From Symbiodinium natans (lineage: Eukaryota; Sar; Dinophyceae; Suessiales; Symbiodiniaceae): 64,000 nt of DNA. The first letter of the stretch is position 1. Each line of letters opens with the position of its first letter. Location of the stretch: the NCBI GenBank assembly GCA_905221605.1, contig CAJNDS010002739.1, forward strand, positions 64,001 through 128,000. Direction: 5' to 3'. Shown here one piece after another: positions 55,865 through 64,000 of this stretch. The position numbers and the translations under genes are program-made. The notes under the pieces are model-generated. The model was not told the DNA's origin. It saw nothing but the letters and a program-made list of their open reading frames with translations, and did no database searches.

Positions 55865-56100
55865 GCTCATCCAGCATGAAAACGAAATCCCATGTTCTTG
55901 AGGTGTTTGAGCATTGCCACTTCGGGCATTGGCTTGGTGCAGATGTCGGAATAGTTCTTTTCTGTGCCTACACGCTGTAGCTCCAGAGCTCGTGTGGTCA
56001 CGATCTCTTTGCTGCATCGTTGTGGGTGATACTCGTAGATCAGCCGTGGATTTCCGCGTAAGTGGCGGACAAGCCTCTTCAGATCGGCCCTCATGTGAAG
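55865..56100 (-). mobile_element. Copia-like RNase H C-terminal remnant
   Basis: The minus strand reads RADLKRLVRHLRGNPRLIYE, then after a jump VGTEKNYSDICTKPMPEV and LKHLKNMGFRF. These are the beginning and end of the RNase H region of Ty1/copia Pol, fused by an internal deletion that removed the middle of the domain. Confidence 0.8.
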
Positions 56101-56179
56101 ATCCTATGCAGTCTGCTGAAAACATTGAAAAGTTCAAAGAATGGAAGGAAGCTCACGCACGCTCAAGCTGACAGACATA

Positions 56180-56565
56180 TCACATGCACACTTCTTATGG
56201 AAAAGCAGACCGTGTGTTTGTCACGCTTCCCGAGGGAGATGAAACTTCCGGCGTTTGTGGTCTGTTGAAAAAGACCATGTATGCCACCCGTGATGCCTCA
56301 GTTGTATGGCAGAGATCATGCACGAACCTGTTACGCAAGGACGGGTTTGTGGTGGGAAAAGCATATCCGTGTACTTTCTATCATGCCGAGCCCGACGTGA
56401 GACTACTGGTGCATGGGGATGATTTCGTAGTCTTGGCAGACGACGATGGACATCGCTTTGTACACGAAGTACTGTCTGAAGAGTACTAGTTCAAGTGTAA
56501 TGGCCACATAGGACCTGAGTGTGGTTTGGATAGCATGACTGTCCGAAACTAGGACTGCTGCCCGG
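56180..56565 (+). mobile_element. Copia-like reverse transcriptase remnant
   Basis: The plus strand reads VFVTLPEGDETSGVCGLLKK, TMYATRDASVVWQRSC and DVRLLVHGDDFVVLADDDG. This is the YG...DA..W to catalytic region of Ty1/copia RT, where VHGDDF stands at the YVDD position. An in-frame TAG at 56488-56490 interrupts it before FKCNGHIGPE. It lies head to head with the RNase H remnant at 55865-56100. Confidence 0.85.
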
Positions 56566-57580
56566 CTGATGGTATCGTAAGCGCTGCGGTCAAGGAACAC
56601 GACGGTCGCGAGCAGGTCGCGCTCCACCGCAGAGCGCAGCATGGCCGCTAGGCTACCGGTGCGAACTGAAACGGACGGGTCGCCTCCCCGGCCGTAAGCT
56701 CGCGCTGGAACACGCGAAACGAAGCGACGGAATACATCCGGTAGCGATGCCCCTGACCCCTCCCTGCGGCTTGCGAAGGGCGGTGCTTCGGGATAATGCC
56801 AAGGCATCCATAGCAACCGGGGGGGCCTGCGCGCGAGCTGCGACATTCACCACGAAGGTGAAAACCTCCAAGGCGCCATCATCGTCGAGGAGCAACGTGT
56901 AGAACTCGACAGTGGCGCCCGACAGGCCCACAGCTGATCCGCGCTGGGAGGTGCGCAGCGCGTCGGCGACATGTTGCTTCGAGAGTGCAACCTCCTCTAC
57001 AGGGTGATGGTTCGTCACCTGCTGCGGGACCGGTCGCAGTGGCTGCGGCGGCCGTCTCGACATGTCGGTGCGTGCTCTGAGCGTGGCTTCATCGCCGGGC
57101 GCGCGGCCGCAGTGAGGACTTGGCACGCTCGGGATATTTCTCCTCGCCGAACCCGGGCACAGGCCGCAGCAGTGTGAGCCTGTCATCCGCGGTCACGGGC
57201 TGCCTCATGCGGCAAGGCACTACGTCGAGCTGGCCATGCGGGACGTCCCAACGACCTTCTCGAAAAGGCTGCACGCGGCGGAGGGGAACGGCCCGACCGT
57301 CACCAGCTGTCTCGACGCAACGGGCAAGGAGCAAGCGTGGCAGAAGCAAGAAAAGCTTCCACGCTCGCACCAGCGCAAGGTTATGTCGACCTTCGTGCGC
57401 AGCCCGAATGGCCTGGAGCGCAGAGACGAGCGCACATCCCGCGGAGAGGAAGCGGGGCACGGTGTGCAGGGTGGACACGCTGGGCCAGTAGGTCAATGCC
57501 ATCGAGCCACCGCCCAAGCAGCGCCAGGGAATGCGGGGCTTCGGCGGGGTTTGGAGCTGGGGCTGCACCAGCATCACTGC
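56535..57580 (-). mobile_element. LINE reverse transcriptase N-terminal part
   Basis: Minus strand, in order: PRFLSAGCALVSALQAIRAA, RAWKLFLLLPRLLLARCVET, GRAVPLRRVQPFREGRWD (57480-57240), then a segment with FYTLLLDDDGALEVF, SRSTALRKPQGGVRGIATG (RT motif 1, about 56800-56740), FRRFVSRVPARAYG and VVFLDRSAYDTISRA (palm aspartate region, about 56600-56555). It is frameshifted several times and stops abruptly at the copia fragment, which suggests an insertion or recombination junction near 56535. Confidence 0.82.
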
Positions 57581-57779
57581 CCGACGAAGTCATGGTCACA
57601 CTAGCGCGCCGCAAAAGCGGAGGGAGGGCCGTCCCCGTTCCGGCTTCGCCTTTCTTGGCACAGCCCTTGCCTGTTTCTGAGAGGGTTGGCTGACATTGCC
57701 TCGCACCGCTGCAGAGCCACGGCGTGCGGACTGGAGACAGGCGACGAACGCTTGTGGCGGGAAGGCGCGCGGGTGCTCA

Positions 57780-58135
57780 TCAGTAGCGGCACGCGCAGGG
57801 CCCCTGCCAGTTGCCAGTGCGGAGCTCGCAGCTGCAGTGGGCTGACCCGGTTGGCCACCCGGAGTACGTGCGCGCCTGGGCCGACGAGCGGTTGTGCGCG
57901 GAGTGGGAGCTGCTGGACCATCTGCCCCAGCTCCAGCTGCCGCATTGCAAGTCCAGTAGGTTCGTGCTCAGCCGCCCGTTCGCCCACAATGCACACTTGG
58001 ACGAAAGCGGGGTCGCCAATTGGTACTCGCAGCACAACGAACCCGGCGCGTGCCAGGCGGCTTGTCCTTGCGCCACACTTCGGTCGACCTGACCTGCCAC
58101 GATGTCTCGTGCCTCCCGCAATGCAGTGAGGACGT
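57780..58135 (+). mobile_element. LINE fragment in opposite orientation
   Basis: The plus strand reads QLQWADPVGHPEYVRAWADE, RLCAEWELLDHLPQLQ, matching a downstream part of the same kind of LINE RT as its minus-strand neighbour. The two pieces therefore form an inverted, non-contiguous pair separated by about 200 bp. Confidence 0.65.
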
Positions 58136-58199
58136 AGCGGTCCCAGAAACGCGAACACCTCGTCCTCCGCGTGAAGGCGGCTTGAGCCACGCGATAGCG

Positions 58200-60040
58200 T
58201 ACAGTGCCGGAGGTTGTTCGTGAAGTGAACACATGGTCGAATGAATGTTAGGGTACCGGTAGTCGAAAGCCAAGATCGGGAGTTCATGCATCCCTTGTCA
58301 AGTGAACGACAAGTCTCATGCAAGTTTGAGCAGGGGGCGCCAGGTTGCCTTCAGGGGCAAGCTCGAGCACACCGACAAGGGCAACCCCCACAGCATTCCA
58401 TAGCCGGGGCTTGGAAAGACTCAGGCGAAGGTGCGCCCTGGCACACGGGAGACACACCGTACATGGTCGCAGAATGTGGCGCATGCGTGCATTGTGGCGC
58501 GTGCATTGAATAGTGACGTCTCAAACGACGCTCTCTATCAGAAATGTTGCCACGATGCGTCCATGCATAACTTGTGTTGTGACATCGCGCAATGGTCCGC
58601 CCCGGGAAAAAAAGAGCAAATCACAAGTGGCAAAACCGACAAGTAAAGTCAACTGCTTCAACCACACAAAGACCCAGCGCCTGTTTTAAGCTTGCTCTCA
58701 GCTTCCAAGGTCAAGCAGCGTCGCCTCTCACGCCAAGCAGCACTATCCCACCATGTGGGTTGCTGTGCGTCCGCTGACGGTAGTACAAAAGGCGTGCGGG
58801 CCACAAAAAGGAATCGAATGCAGCACGACTCTTGCTGCAAGTAATCATCAAATTTCCGTCAACTGTCGGAAAGGTTATATAATGGTTAATGCTTGCCACG
58901 ATGCAAACGGTGCCAACACACACACGCCCTTGCTGCATGATGATGTACTGTCGCAGCACGCTTGCTCACAGCGCGTGGCCATTCTCCACAACACCAAAAC
59001 ACGCAAACCTGGGCAACCATCAACTAAACCAAGGAGCGAAACGTCATCAAGCGAGTCGCCGCGCTTCTTGCTTCCGTCCGCACCGACATTAACGAATGTT
59101 GGCTGCGTGCACTGTTGAGCCACTGGCAACGTAAGCGAGCAGCTCGCACGATGCCACGTCTGTGGAAGATTTCCTCTGTTTCGCGAACAAAACTCATTGC
59201 AGAAGTCGTGGCCTTGCATTCATTGTCGACAAGCTCATTCGTGGCCTTTGTCACAAACGGGATGCTCACTTCCTATAGTGATGCAGCATCGCAAACGCGG
59301 GCACTTGAAGAGCGTCAATCGGAAGTTGAATATGTGCATGTGACGTTCATGCTCGCCAATGTTTTGTGTCAGCGCGTTTGCTTTCCATGAAACAGCTATG
59401 CCATGACTTGAACTTTCCCCGCAGCCGTGCCACCACCTTTTCCTCCACTCGCACGGTCCCGTGTGCCGCGGCCCCCCCGGCCCAGCTTGCAGACCATCAG
59501 TTCCTGACTATCGTGGTTGTTGCAACATCCAGCATTTCTCCTGCCATCATGCCTACGACCGCTGTAGTCGCTGTCAACTTCGTTAACAATCAACCAAACA
59601 CACACACACACACACAAGTTTCATCATGGTCGTGGGCACGTGCCGAGTCAACAACCTTGCGACAAAGAGGCGTACTACTCATCAATCATGATGATCCTTT
59701 TCACTTAAGCATGTGTGGAGGGTGTCTTTTCCAGATGGCTGCAGATTGCGGCTGCAAGGACAACAGTACGAAACCCTGCAACCCCCCAAACCCCCTGACG
59801 CTAAAAGTCCTAAGCCCCCTACACCCCCGAAACGCGAAATCTTAAGCCCCCTACACCCCTTTAAACCCCCAACACCCCTCAGACCCCAAACCATGACTGG
59901 CAAGCAAGGGCAAGGCAAGCGCTGGCCCGATACAACTATGAGTTTAGGGTTTGGGGCTCTGACGGCCCGGACAGCCCCTGTAGCCTAAGTCTAAACCTTA
60001 ATATTAACATCTTCCTTCATCCTAAATATATGGTTCAGCG
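58200..60040. other. No supported gene; degenerate telomere-like stretch at 59770-59900
   Basis: Minus-strand 59269-59080 (ELVDNECKATTSAMSFVRET) and plus-strand 59280-59390 both look slightly coding but disagree in direction. 59598-59612 has a CACA run. 59770-59900 is rich in AACCCCC and TAAGCCCC words. Confidence 0.4.
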
Positions 60041-60044
60041 TCGA

Positions 60045-60565
60045 GCGTCCTGGGCCCCCCCCCCCCCCCCATGGTATCCCCCCCCCCCCCAAGCCTACTC
60101 TACGGTCCCTAAACCCTAAACCCTAAACCCTAAACCCTAAACCCTAAACCCCTAAACCCTAAACCCTAAACCCTAAACCCTAAAACCTAAACCCTAACCC
60201 TAAACCCTAAACCTTAAGTCTTAAACCTTAAACCCTAAACCCTAAAACCTTGAACCCTAAACCCTAACCCTAAAACCAACCCCCAACCACACCACAGGGG
60301 GGGGGGGGGATCATCTTAGTACCCCATCCGCGGGGAAAAAAAACCCTAAACCCTAAACCCCCTAAACCCTAAAAACCTAAACCGTAAACCCTAAACCCTT
60401 AACCCTAAAAACTAAAACCCCTAAAACCTAAAACCCTAAACCCTAAACCCTAAACCTAAACCTAAACCCTAAAAACCTAAAACCAACCAACCACACCACA
60501 GGGGGGGGGGGGGGGGTACCATGGGGGGGGGGGGGGGGGGGGGTAGGGGGGAGGGGGGGGGGGCC
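60045..60565. repeat. Poly-C, CCCTAAA, poly-G composite
   Basis: C runs at 60055-60071 and 60078-60090, then about twenty CCCTAAA-type units (60114-60275) with slippage variants (CCCTAAAA, CCTTAAA), a G run at 60297-60310, more CCCTAAA variants (60345-60480), and long G runs to 60562. The spacer AACCACACCACAGGGG occurs twice (about 60280 and 60490), so the composite is itself duplicated. Confidence 0.95.
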
Positions 60566-60569
60566 GCCG

Positions 60570-61615
60570 GGGCTGAATCATATATGTCTCCTTTTCCGGA
60601 TACCTTTTTGAGTGGATTTCAATCTTAATAGTGAAGAGAGGAAGAAGTACTTCTCAGTAAATAAGATGAATAAGATACTGACTTAGAAGACTATAGAAGA
60701 TCCATTTACTTTGCACGAGTTGAAACCGGACATCCAGCCAGCCAGCTGAGCCAACTGCCCAACCAGAAGGAGAACCCCAAGGGGGGGGCAGAAACGACGG
60801 CGCAACCTTGACCGCTGGCTTGAACACCACACCTTTGAAACAGGATTTGTAGGTCACTACAACTTTGGATCCGTAGAAAACGTCTCTTGGAGAACACTAG
60901 AGGATGAACAAATTGAGCGTCATAAGGCGTCAAGCAAAACAGGTTAACAGGTTTCGCAAACGATGTCTTTTACGAAGTGGCAAAAAAGGGAACGGTCAAG
61001 ATGACATTATCCGGCTTGTTGTACAGACATGCTGCACACACTACAAGGCAGCAACGAGTTCTTGACACATGTACATAAAACCGCAATGTCATCAATGTGC
61101 ATCATAGGGTTAAATGCGCGCCGATGCTGTCACGCACTGCATTGCAACTGAGAACCTTCACAAGAAGGCTTTGATATAACTCAGGTAAACTCTTTCAGTT
61201 TCTTAAAAAAATTACTCTTCTTGAACAGTCTAAGTATAAGGAAGTTGTCTGTCACCGAAACAAAGACTACATTGTAAATACACTACGGGCTACACATCAC
61301 ACCAATTTATATTGCGTGCAATGTTGAACATGTTTAACCTGGATCCATAGTACGCCAAGAAGGGTGTTGCAGCAGAAAGGATCAGCTTGCCAGAAGTGTG
61401 GACGGCAAGCTGCCAGCGCTCAGTGCGGCAAGCATTCTGGCTGACAACTTGATGTTCCAGATCAAGCAAACCCCTCATTCTTTGAACTTCAACACTTCAA
61501 CCTTGGTTGGATTCAGAAGTGGACGTTGTAAAACACCCTTTCTCCAGACTGAAAAACAAGCCAGTATAAAACTTGCGAACGCCGCAACAAGGGATGATTC
61601 TGCCAGAGGGTCACG
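60570..61615. other. No recognisable gene
   Basis: Short open frames only. No repeat or domain recognised. Confidence 0.4.
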
Positions 61616-61617
61616 CC

Positions 61618-62425
61618 AGTGACTGAGCTCTGGAACCCCTTCATAGGTGGAACGGTCTGAGCTCCGGACCCCTTCATATAGGTGGAACATCCTCCTGGGC
61701 AGGTCTGAGCTCTGGAACCTCTTCATATAGGTGGAACGGTCTGAGCTCCGGACCCTTTCATATAGGGAATGATCTGAGCTCCGGACCCCTTCATATATCC
61801 TCCTGCACAGGTCTGAGCCCTGGAACCCCTTCATATGGTGGAACAAGCTCCTCCTGGGCAGGTCTGAGCTCTGGAACCCTTCATATAGGTGGAACGGTTT
61901 GAGCTCCGGGGTCCTCAAGAAGCTCTCAAGAAGGTCAGAAAGGCTTTGAGCCTTCTCAGCCCCCTTCATTTAGGTAGAATAAATTCCTTCTCAAGAGGTC
62001 CTCAAGAGGTTTTCAAGAGGTTTTCAAGAGGCTTAGAGAGGCTTTGAGCCTTCTTAACACCCTTCAGATAGGTCGAATAAATTTATTCTCAAGAGGTCCT
62101 CAAGAGGCTTTCAAGACTCAAGAGGTCCTCAAGAGGCTTTCAAGAGAAGAGACTCAAAGAGGTTTTGAGCCTTCTCAACCCCCTTCATGTAGGTAGAATA
62201 CATTCCTTTTCAGGAGGCCCGGTCTGAGCTCCGGACCCCTTCATACAGGTGGAACATCCTCCTGGGCAGGTTTAAGCTCTGGAACCCCTTCATATAGGTG
62301 GAACGGTCTGAGCTCCGGACCCCTTCATATAGGTGGAACATTCTCCTGGGCAGGTCTGAGCTTTGGAACCCTTCATGTAGGTGGAACAGTCTGAGCTCCG
62401 GACTCCTTCATCTAGGTGGAACATC
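61618..62425. repeat. ~50 bp minisatellite plus AAGAGG variant block
   Basis: Units of GGTCTGAGCTCCGGACCCCT, TCATATAGGTGGAACA and TCCTCCTGGGCA, about twelve copies at 61618-61920 and 62218-62425, interrupted at 61920-62215 by a related repeat of TCAAGAGGTCCTCAAGAGG and CTTTGAGCCTTCTCAAC. Ends abruptly at about 62425. Confidence 0.9.
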
Positions 62426-62522
62426 ACACATGTGTGACCGTTCGCCATTCAAAATCTGATCTAACTTGGTGGTAAGGTAGGTGATAGAAAATTAGTCAAG
62501 ACTTGAACAGAACAGGCCATTT

Positions 62523-62942
62523 TTGGCTGTAGGCACGCTGACAGCTGAAGATTTCTGGCAACCCAAGAAATGTGCATCAGGGCCTGTGAGTGACATTTTT
62601 TCGTCTCTTCGTGACATGGGTCGACCTGCATCGAACCCAGTGCAGCAGCAGCCTAGTGCGGGCCAGTGGCATGCATACAAAGAGTCTAAAAAGATCTTGG
62701 AAAGGCCAATGAGCATGTTATTTAGCTGGAGAACATTTCCCTGCAAGGGAAGATGCCGTCTGGCCTCACAGCAAACCAATGCTTCTGCGTCCTCCACACG
62801 AAGGCAACATCTGGGGATGTTTTGTGCTTTCTACATGGAGGCATTGTCACAGGATGCGAAAACTGAACACATCAATGTTTTAAAACCCTGTTGCTCCATT
62901 CTACCCCAACCAAAAAAAGAACCCTACTCACCAAGGCCCTAA
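62523..62942 (+). CDS. Hypothetical open frame, 139 codons
   Basis: An uninterrupted plus-strand frame starting MAVGTLTAEDFWQPKK, with a region SLRDMGRPASNPVQQQPSAG. It has no recognisable domain, no visible acceptor site tied to the ATG, and lies between a minisatellite and an LTR. It could be chance or part of an older insertion. Confidence 0.2.
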   Translation: MAVGTLTAEDFWQPKKCASGPVSDIFSSLRDMGRPASNPVQQQPSAGQWHAYKESKKILERPMSMLFSWRTFPCKGRCRLASQQTNASASSTRRQHLGMFCAFYMEALSQDAKTEHINVLKPCCSILPQPKKEPYSPRP

Positions 62943-62949
62943 ACGGAGG

Positions 62950-63379
62950 CTTCGTGTGCCTTGGCATGTCGCCTACCTGTGTGAAAGTTCCTGTCTAAGG
63001 ACATGTTAACTTTGTTGTCCTGCATGCTGGCTTAGAGTTGTGTGTGTGTAGTTGTAGGAACTCCGTAGTTGTGCCTTGGAGGCTCGACGGGAGTGCTGCT
63101 TTTTGAGTGGGAAAGCCTTTTGAAGTGCTTGAGTTGTAGGGATGTGTGTCTGGAAACTGTAGAAGTGACTGTGCACGTTTTTGCTTGCTTTAGGTGTAGT
63201 TGGGTAGGTCCCGAGAACTCCCACTGACGTTTGAGTTTGTTTTGTGGCTGTGGAGAACACGTGGCAGAGCAGAGTTTTCACCTGTATGTAAAGAGTTTCA
63301 CTGACGAAGCCTCCGGCTTATGACTTTGGCTCAAGTCGTGAGAAAAAAGGGTTCAGCGCGCTGCTGCTGTGTTTTCACA
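62950..63379 (+). mobile_element. Probable 5' LTR of a copia-like retrotransposon (end defined)
   Basis: The right boundary is set by TTTTCACA followed directly by a primer-binding-site-like sequence. An LTR ending in CA there is expected. The left boundary cannot be fixed because no second LTR lies in the window; candidate TG starts exist around 62955-62990. No coding sequence. Confidence 0.6.
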
Positions 63380-63391
63380 TGGTAGCGGAGC
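63380..63391 (+). promoter_or_regulatory. Primer-binding site (initiator-tRNA-Met type)
   Basis: TGGTAGCGGAGC immediately follows the LTR end and resembles the TGGTATCAGAGC sequence used by many Ty1/copia elements, with three mismatches. Confidence 0.6.
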
Positions 63392-63422
63392 GTGTGTAGC
63401 ACGCTCGTAGAAACTAGAAGCC

Positions 63423-64000
63423 ATGGCTGACCCCGGGCTGTCGACCCCTGTGCCTGAAGACGAAGACGACGAAGCTTTGTTTGGCCCCGGTGGTGCCCAG
63501 GACGGGCAACAACCGCCAACACAACCCCCTGGAGCTTCTGCTCCAGCGGGAGGACCCGCCACGGTCGTCGGACTTGACCCTCAACTCCAGCAGATGATGG
63601 TCCAGATGATGCAGAGTCAGCAAATGATGATGCAGAATCAGCAACAGACACTTCAAGTTCTGGTGGCAAAGATGGAGGCCGACGAGAGAAGGAGACGTGA
63701 GCAGGAAGCATTGTCTGCAGCTGTGAGCAACCCATTTGGGGGTGCTTCAAGTGCAGCAGCTGCTGGAAGTCCCACGGCAAAGGCTTCTGCTCCTCCACCG
63801 GCACCATCACAGAACCTGCATGTTGGAAGTAACCGTGCAGAGAAGTATCTGCCAGCATTGCCGCTCATCGATAATGTGTCGATGGGAAAAGGGCGTGTGA
63901 GAGAGCTGGAGGAGTACCATCGGTGGTGCGAGGTGCTTGCTTCCTGGCTGGCGTTGATAGACGACAACTATGTCAATGAGTTGCGCCAGGCAATGACGCA
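63423..64000 (+). CDS. Gag-like protein of an LTR retrotransposon (runs off the window)
   Basis: The ATG at 63423 opens a frame that stays open to the last base (192 codons visible). The order is: an acidic, proline/glycine-rich start (VPEDEDDEALFGPGGAQDG), a glutamine/methionine-rich stretch from about residue 50 (QMMVQMMQSQQMMMQNQQQ), a charged helix (KMEADERRRREQEA), a Pro/Ala linker, then LEEYHRWCEVLASWLAL and DDNYVNELRQAM, the start of a Gag-like helical domain. The position 32 bases after the primer-binding site and the lack of any stop or frameshift suggest a relatively intact element. Pol would lie beyond the window. Confidence 0.8.
   Translation, partial: MADPGLSTPVPEDEDDEALFGPGGAQDGQQPPTQPPGASAPAGGPATVVGLDPQLQQMMVQMMQSQQMMMQNQQQTLQVLVAKMEADERRRREQEALSAAVSNPFGGASSAAAAGSPTAKASAPPPAPSQNLHVGSNRAEKYLPALPLIDNVSMGKGRVRELEEYHRWCEVLASWLALIDDNYVNELRQAMT

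Noticed and set aside
56180-56565. Functional copia polymerase
   Set aside because: An in-frame stop, missing flanking domains and abrupt junctions show it is a remnant.
59080-59390. Possible transposon or gene exons on either strand
   Set aside because: Weak coding character on both strands and no motif that decides between them.

Overview
This window looks like nuclear DNA of a dinoflagellate alga; genus not determinable. The evidence is: genes broken into many small exons (several of 25-35 bases) joined at AG|G acceptors with a mix of GT, GC and GA donors; every gene that can be assembled lying on the minus strand, as in dinoflagellate unidirectional gene arrays; strong acceptor sites a few bases upstream of the start codons, as expected for spliced-leader trans-splicing; TTTAGGG-type telomere repeats scattered internally; and copia-like and LINE-like retroelement fragments of the kind common in dinoflagellate assemblies. 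No rRNA, tRNA, CRISPR or bacterial-type operon was seen.

Layout. 1-12.6 kb holds only repeats: a 0.79 kb direct repeat bracketing minisatellites, an AT-rich TTTAAAT block, a 3.5 kb satellite made of two mirror-image arms of ~180 bp monomers, and a telomere-like palindromic repeat. 12.6-50.4 kb is a minus-strand gene array. Four genes were reconstructed exon by exon: VPS51 (GARP/EARP tether subunit, 22.96-14.28 kb), SSNA1/DIP13 (microtubule and centriole protein, 18.26-17.62 kb, lying inside a VPS51 intron on the same strand), a SMYD-like SET-domain protein (about 38.9-35.3 kb) and a retinol-dehydrogenase-like short-chain dehydrogenase (50.43-47.06 kb). Between them are exon-like blocks of unrecognised genes, one matching motifs of a family recalled from dinoflagellate protein sets and one resembling the end of a C-type lectin domain. 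Long microsatellites (polypurine, CTTGTGTG, AC) interrupt the array.

50.5-64 kb is transposon-rich: a broken LINE endonuclease, LINE reverse-transcriptase pieces in both orientations, copia RT and RNase H remnants, poly-C/poly-G plus telomere-like tracts, a ~50 bp minisatellite, and at the right edge the end of an LTR, a primer-binding site and an intact Gag-like reading frame that runs off the window.

The recognised cellular genes are housekeeping functions (vesicle tethering, microtubules, methylation, redox metabolism) and do not form one pathway. The most unusual features are the nested SSNA1 gene, a VPS51 exon bracketed by inverted telomere repeats that could fold into a hairpin, splice junctions with short duplications resembling introner insertion scars, and the giant inverted satellite. 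All gene models come from reading the sequence against remembered family sequences; no search was run.
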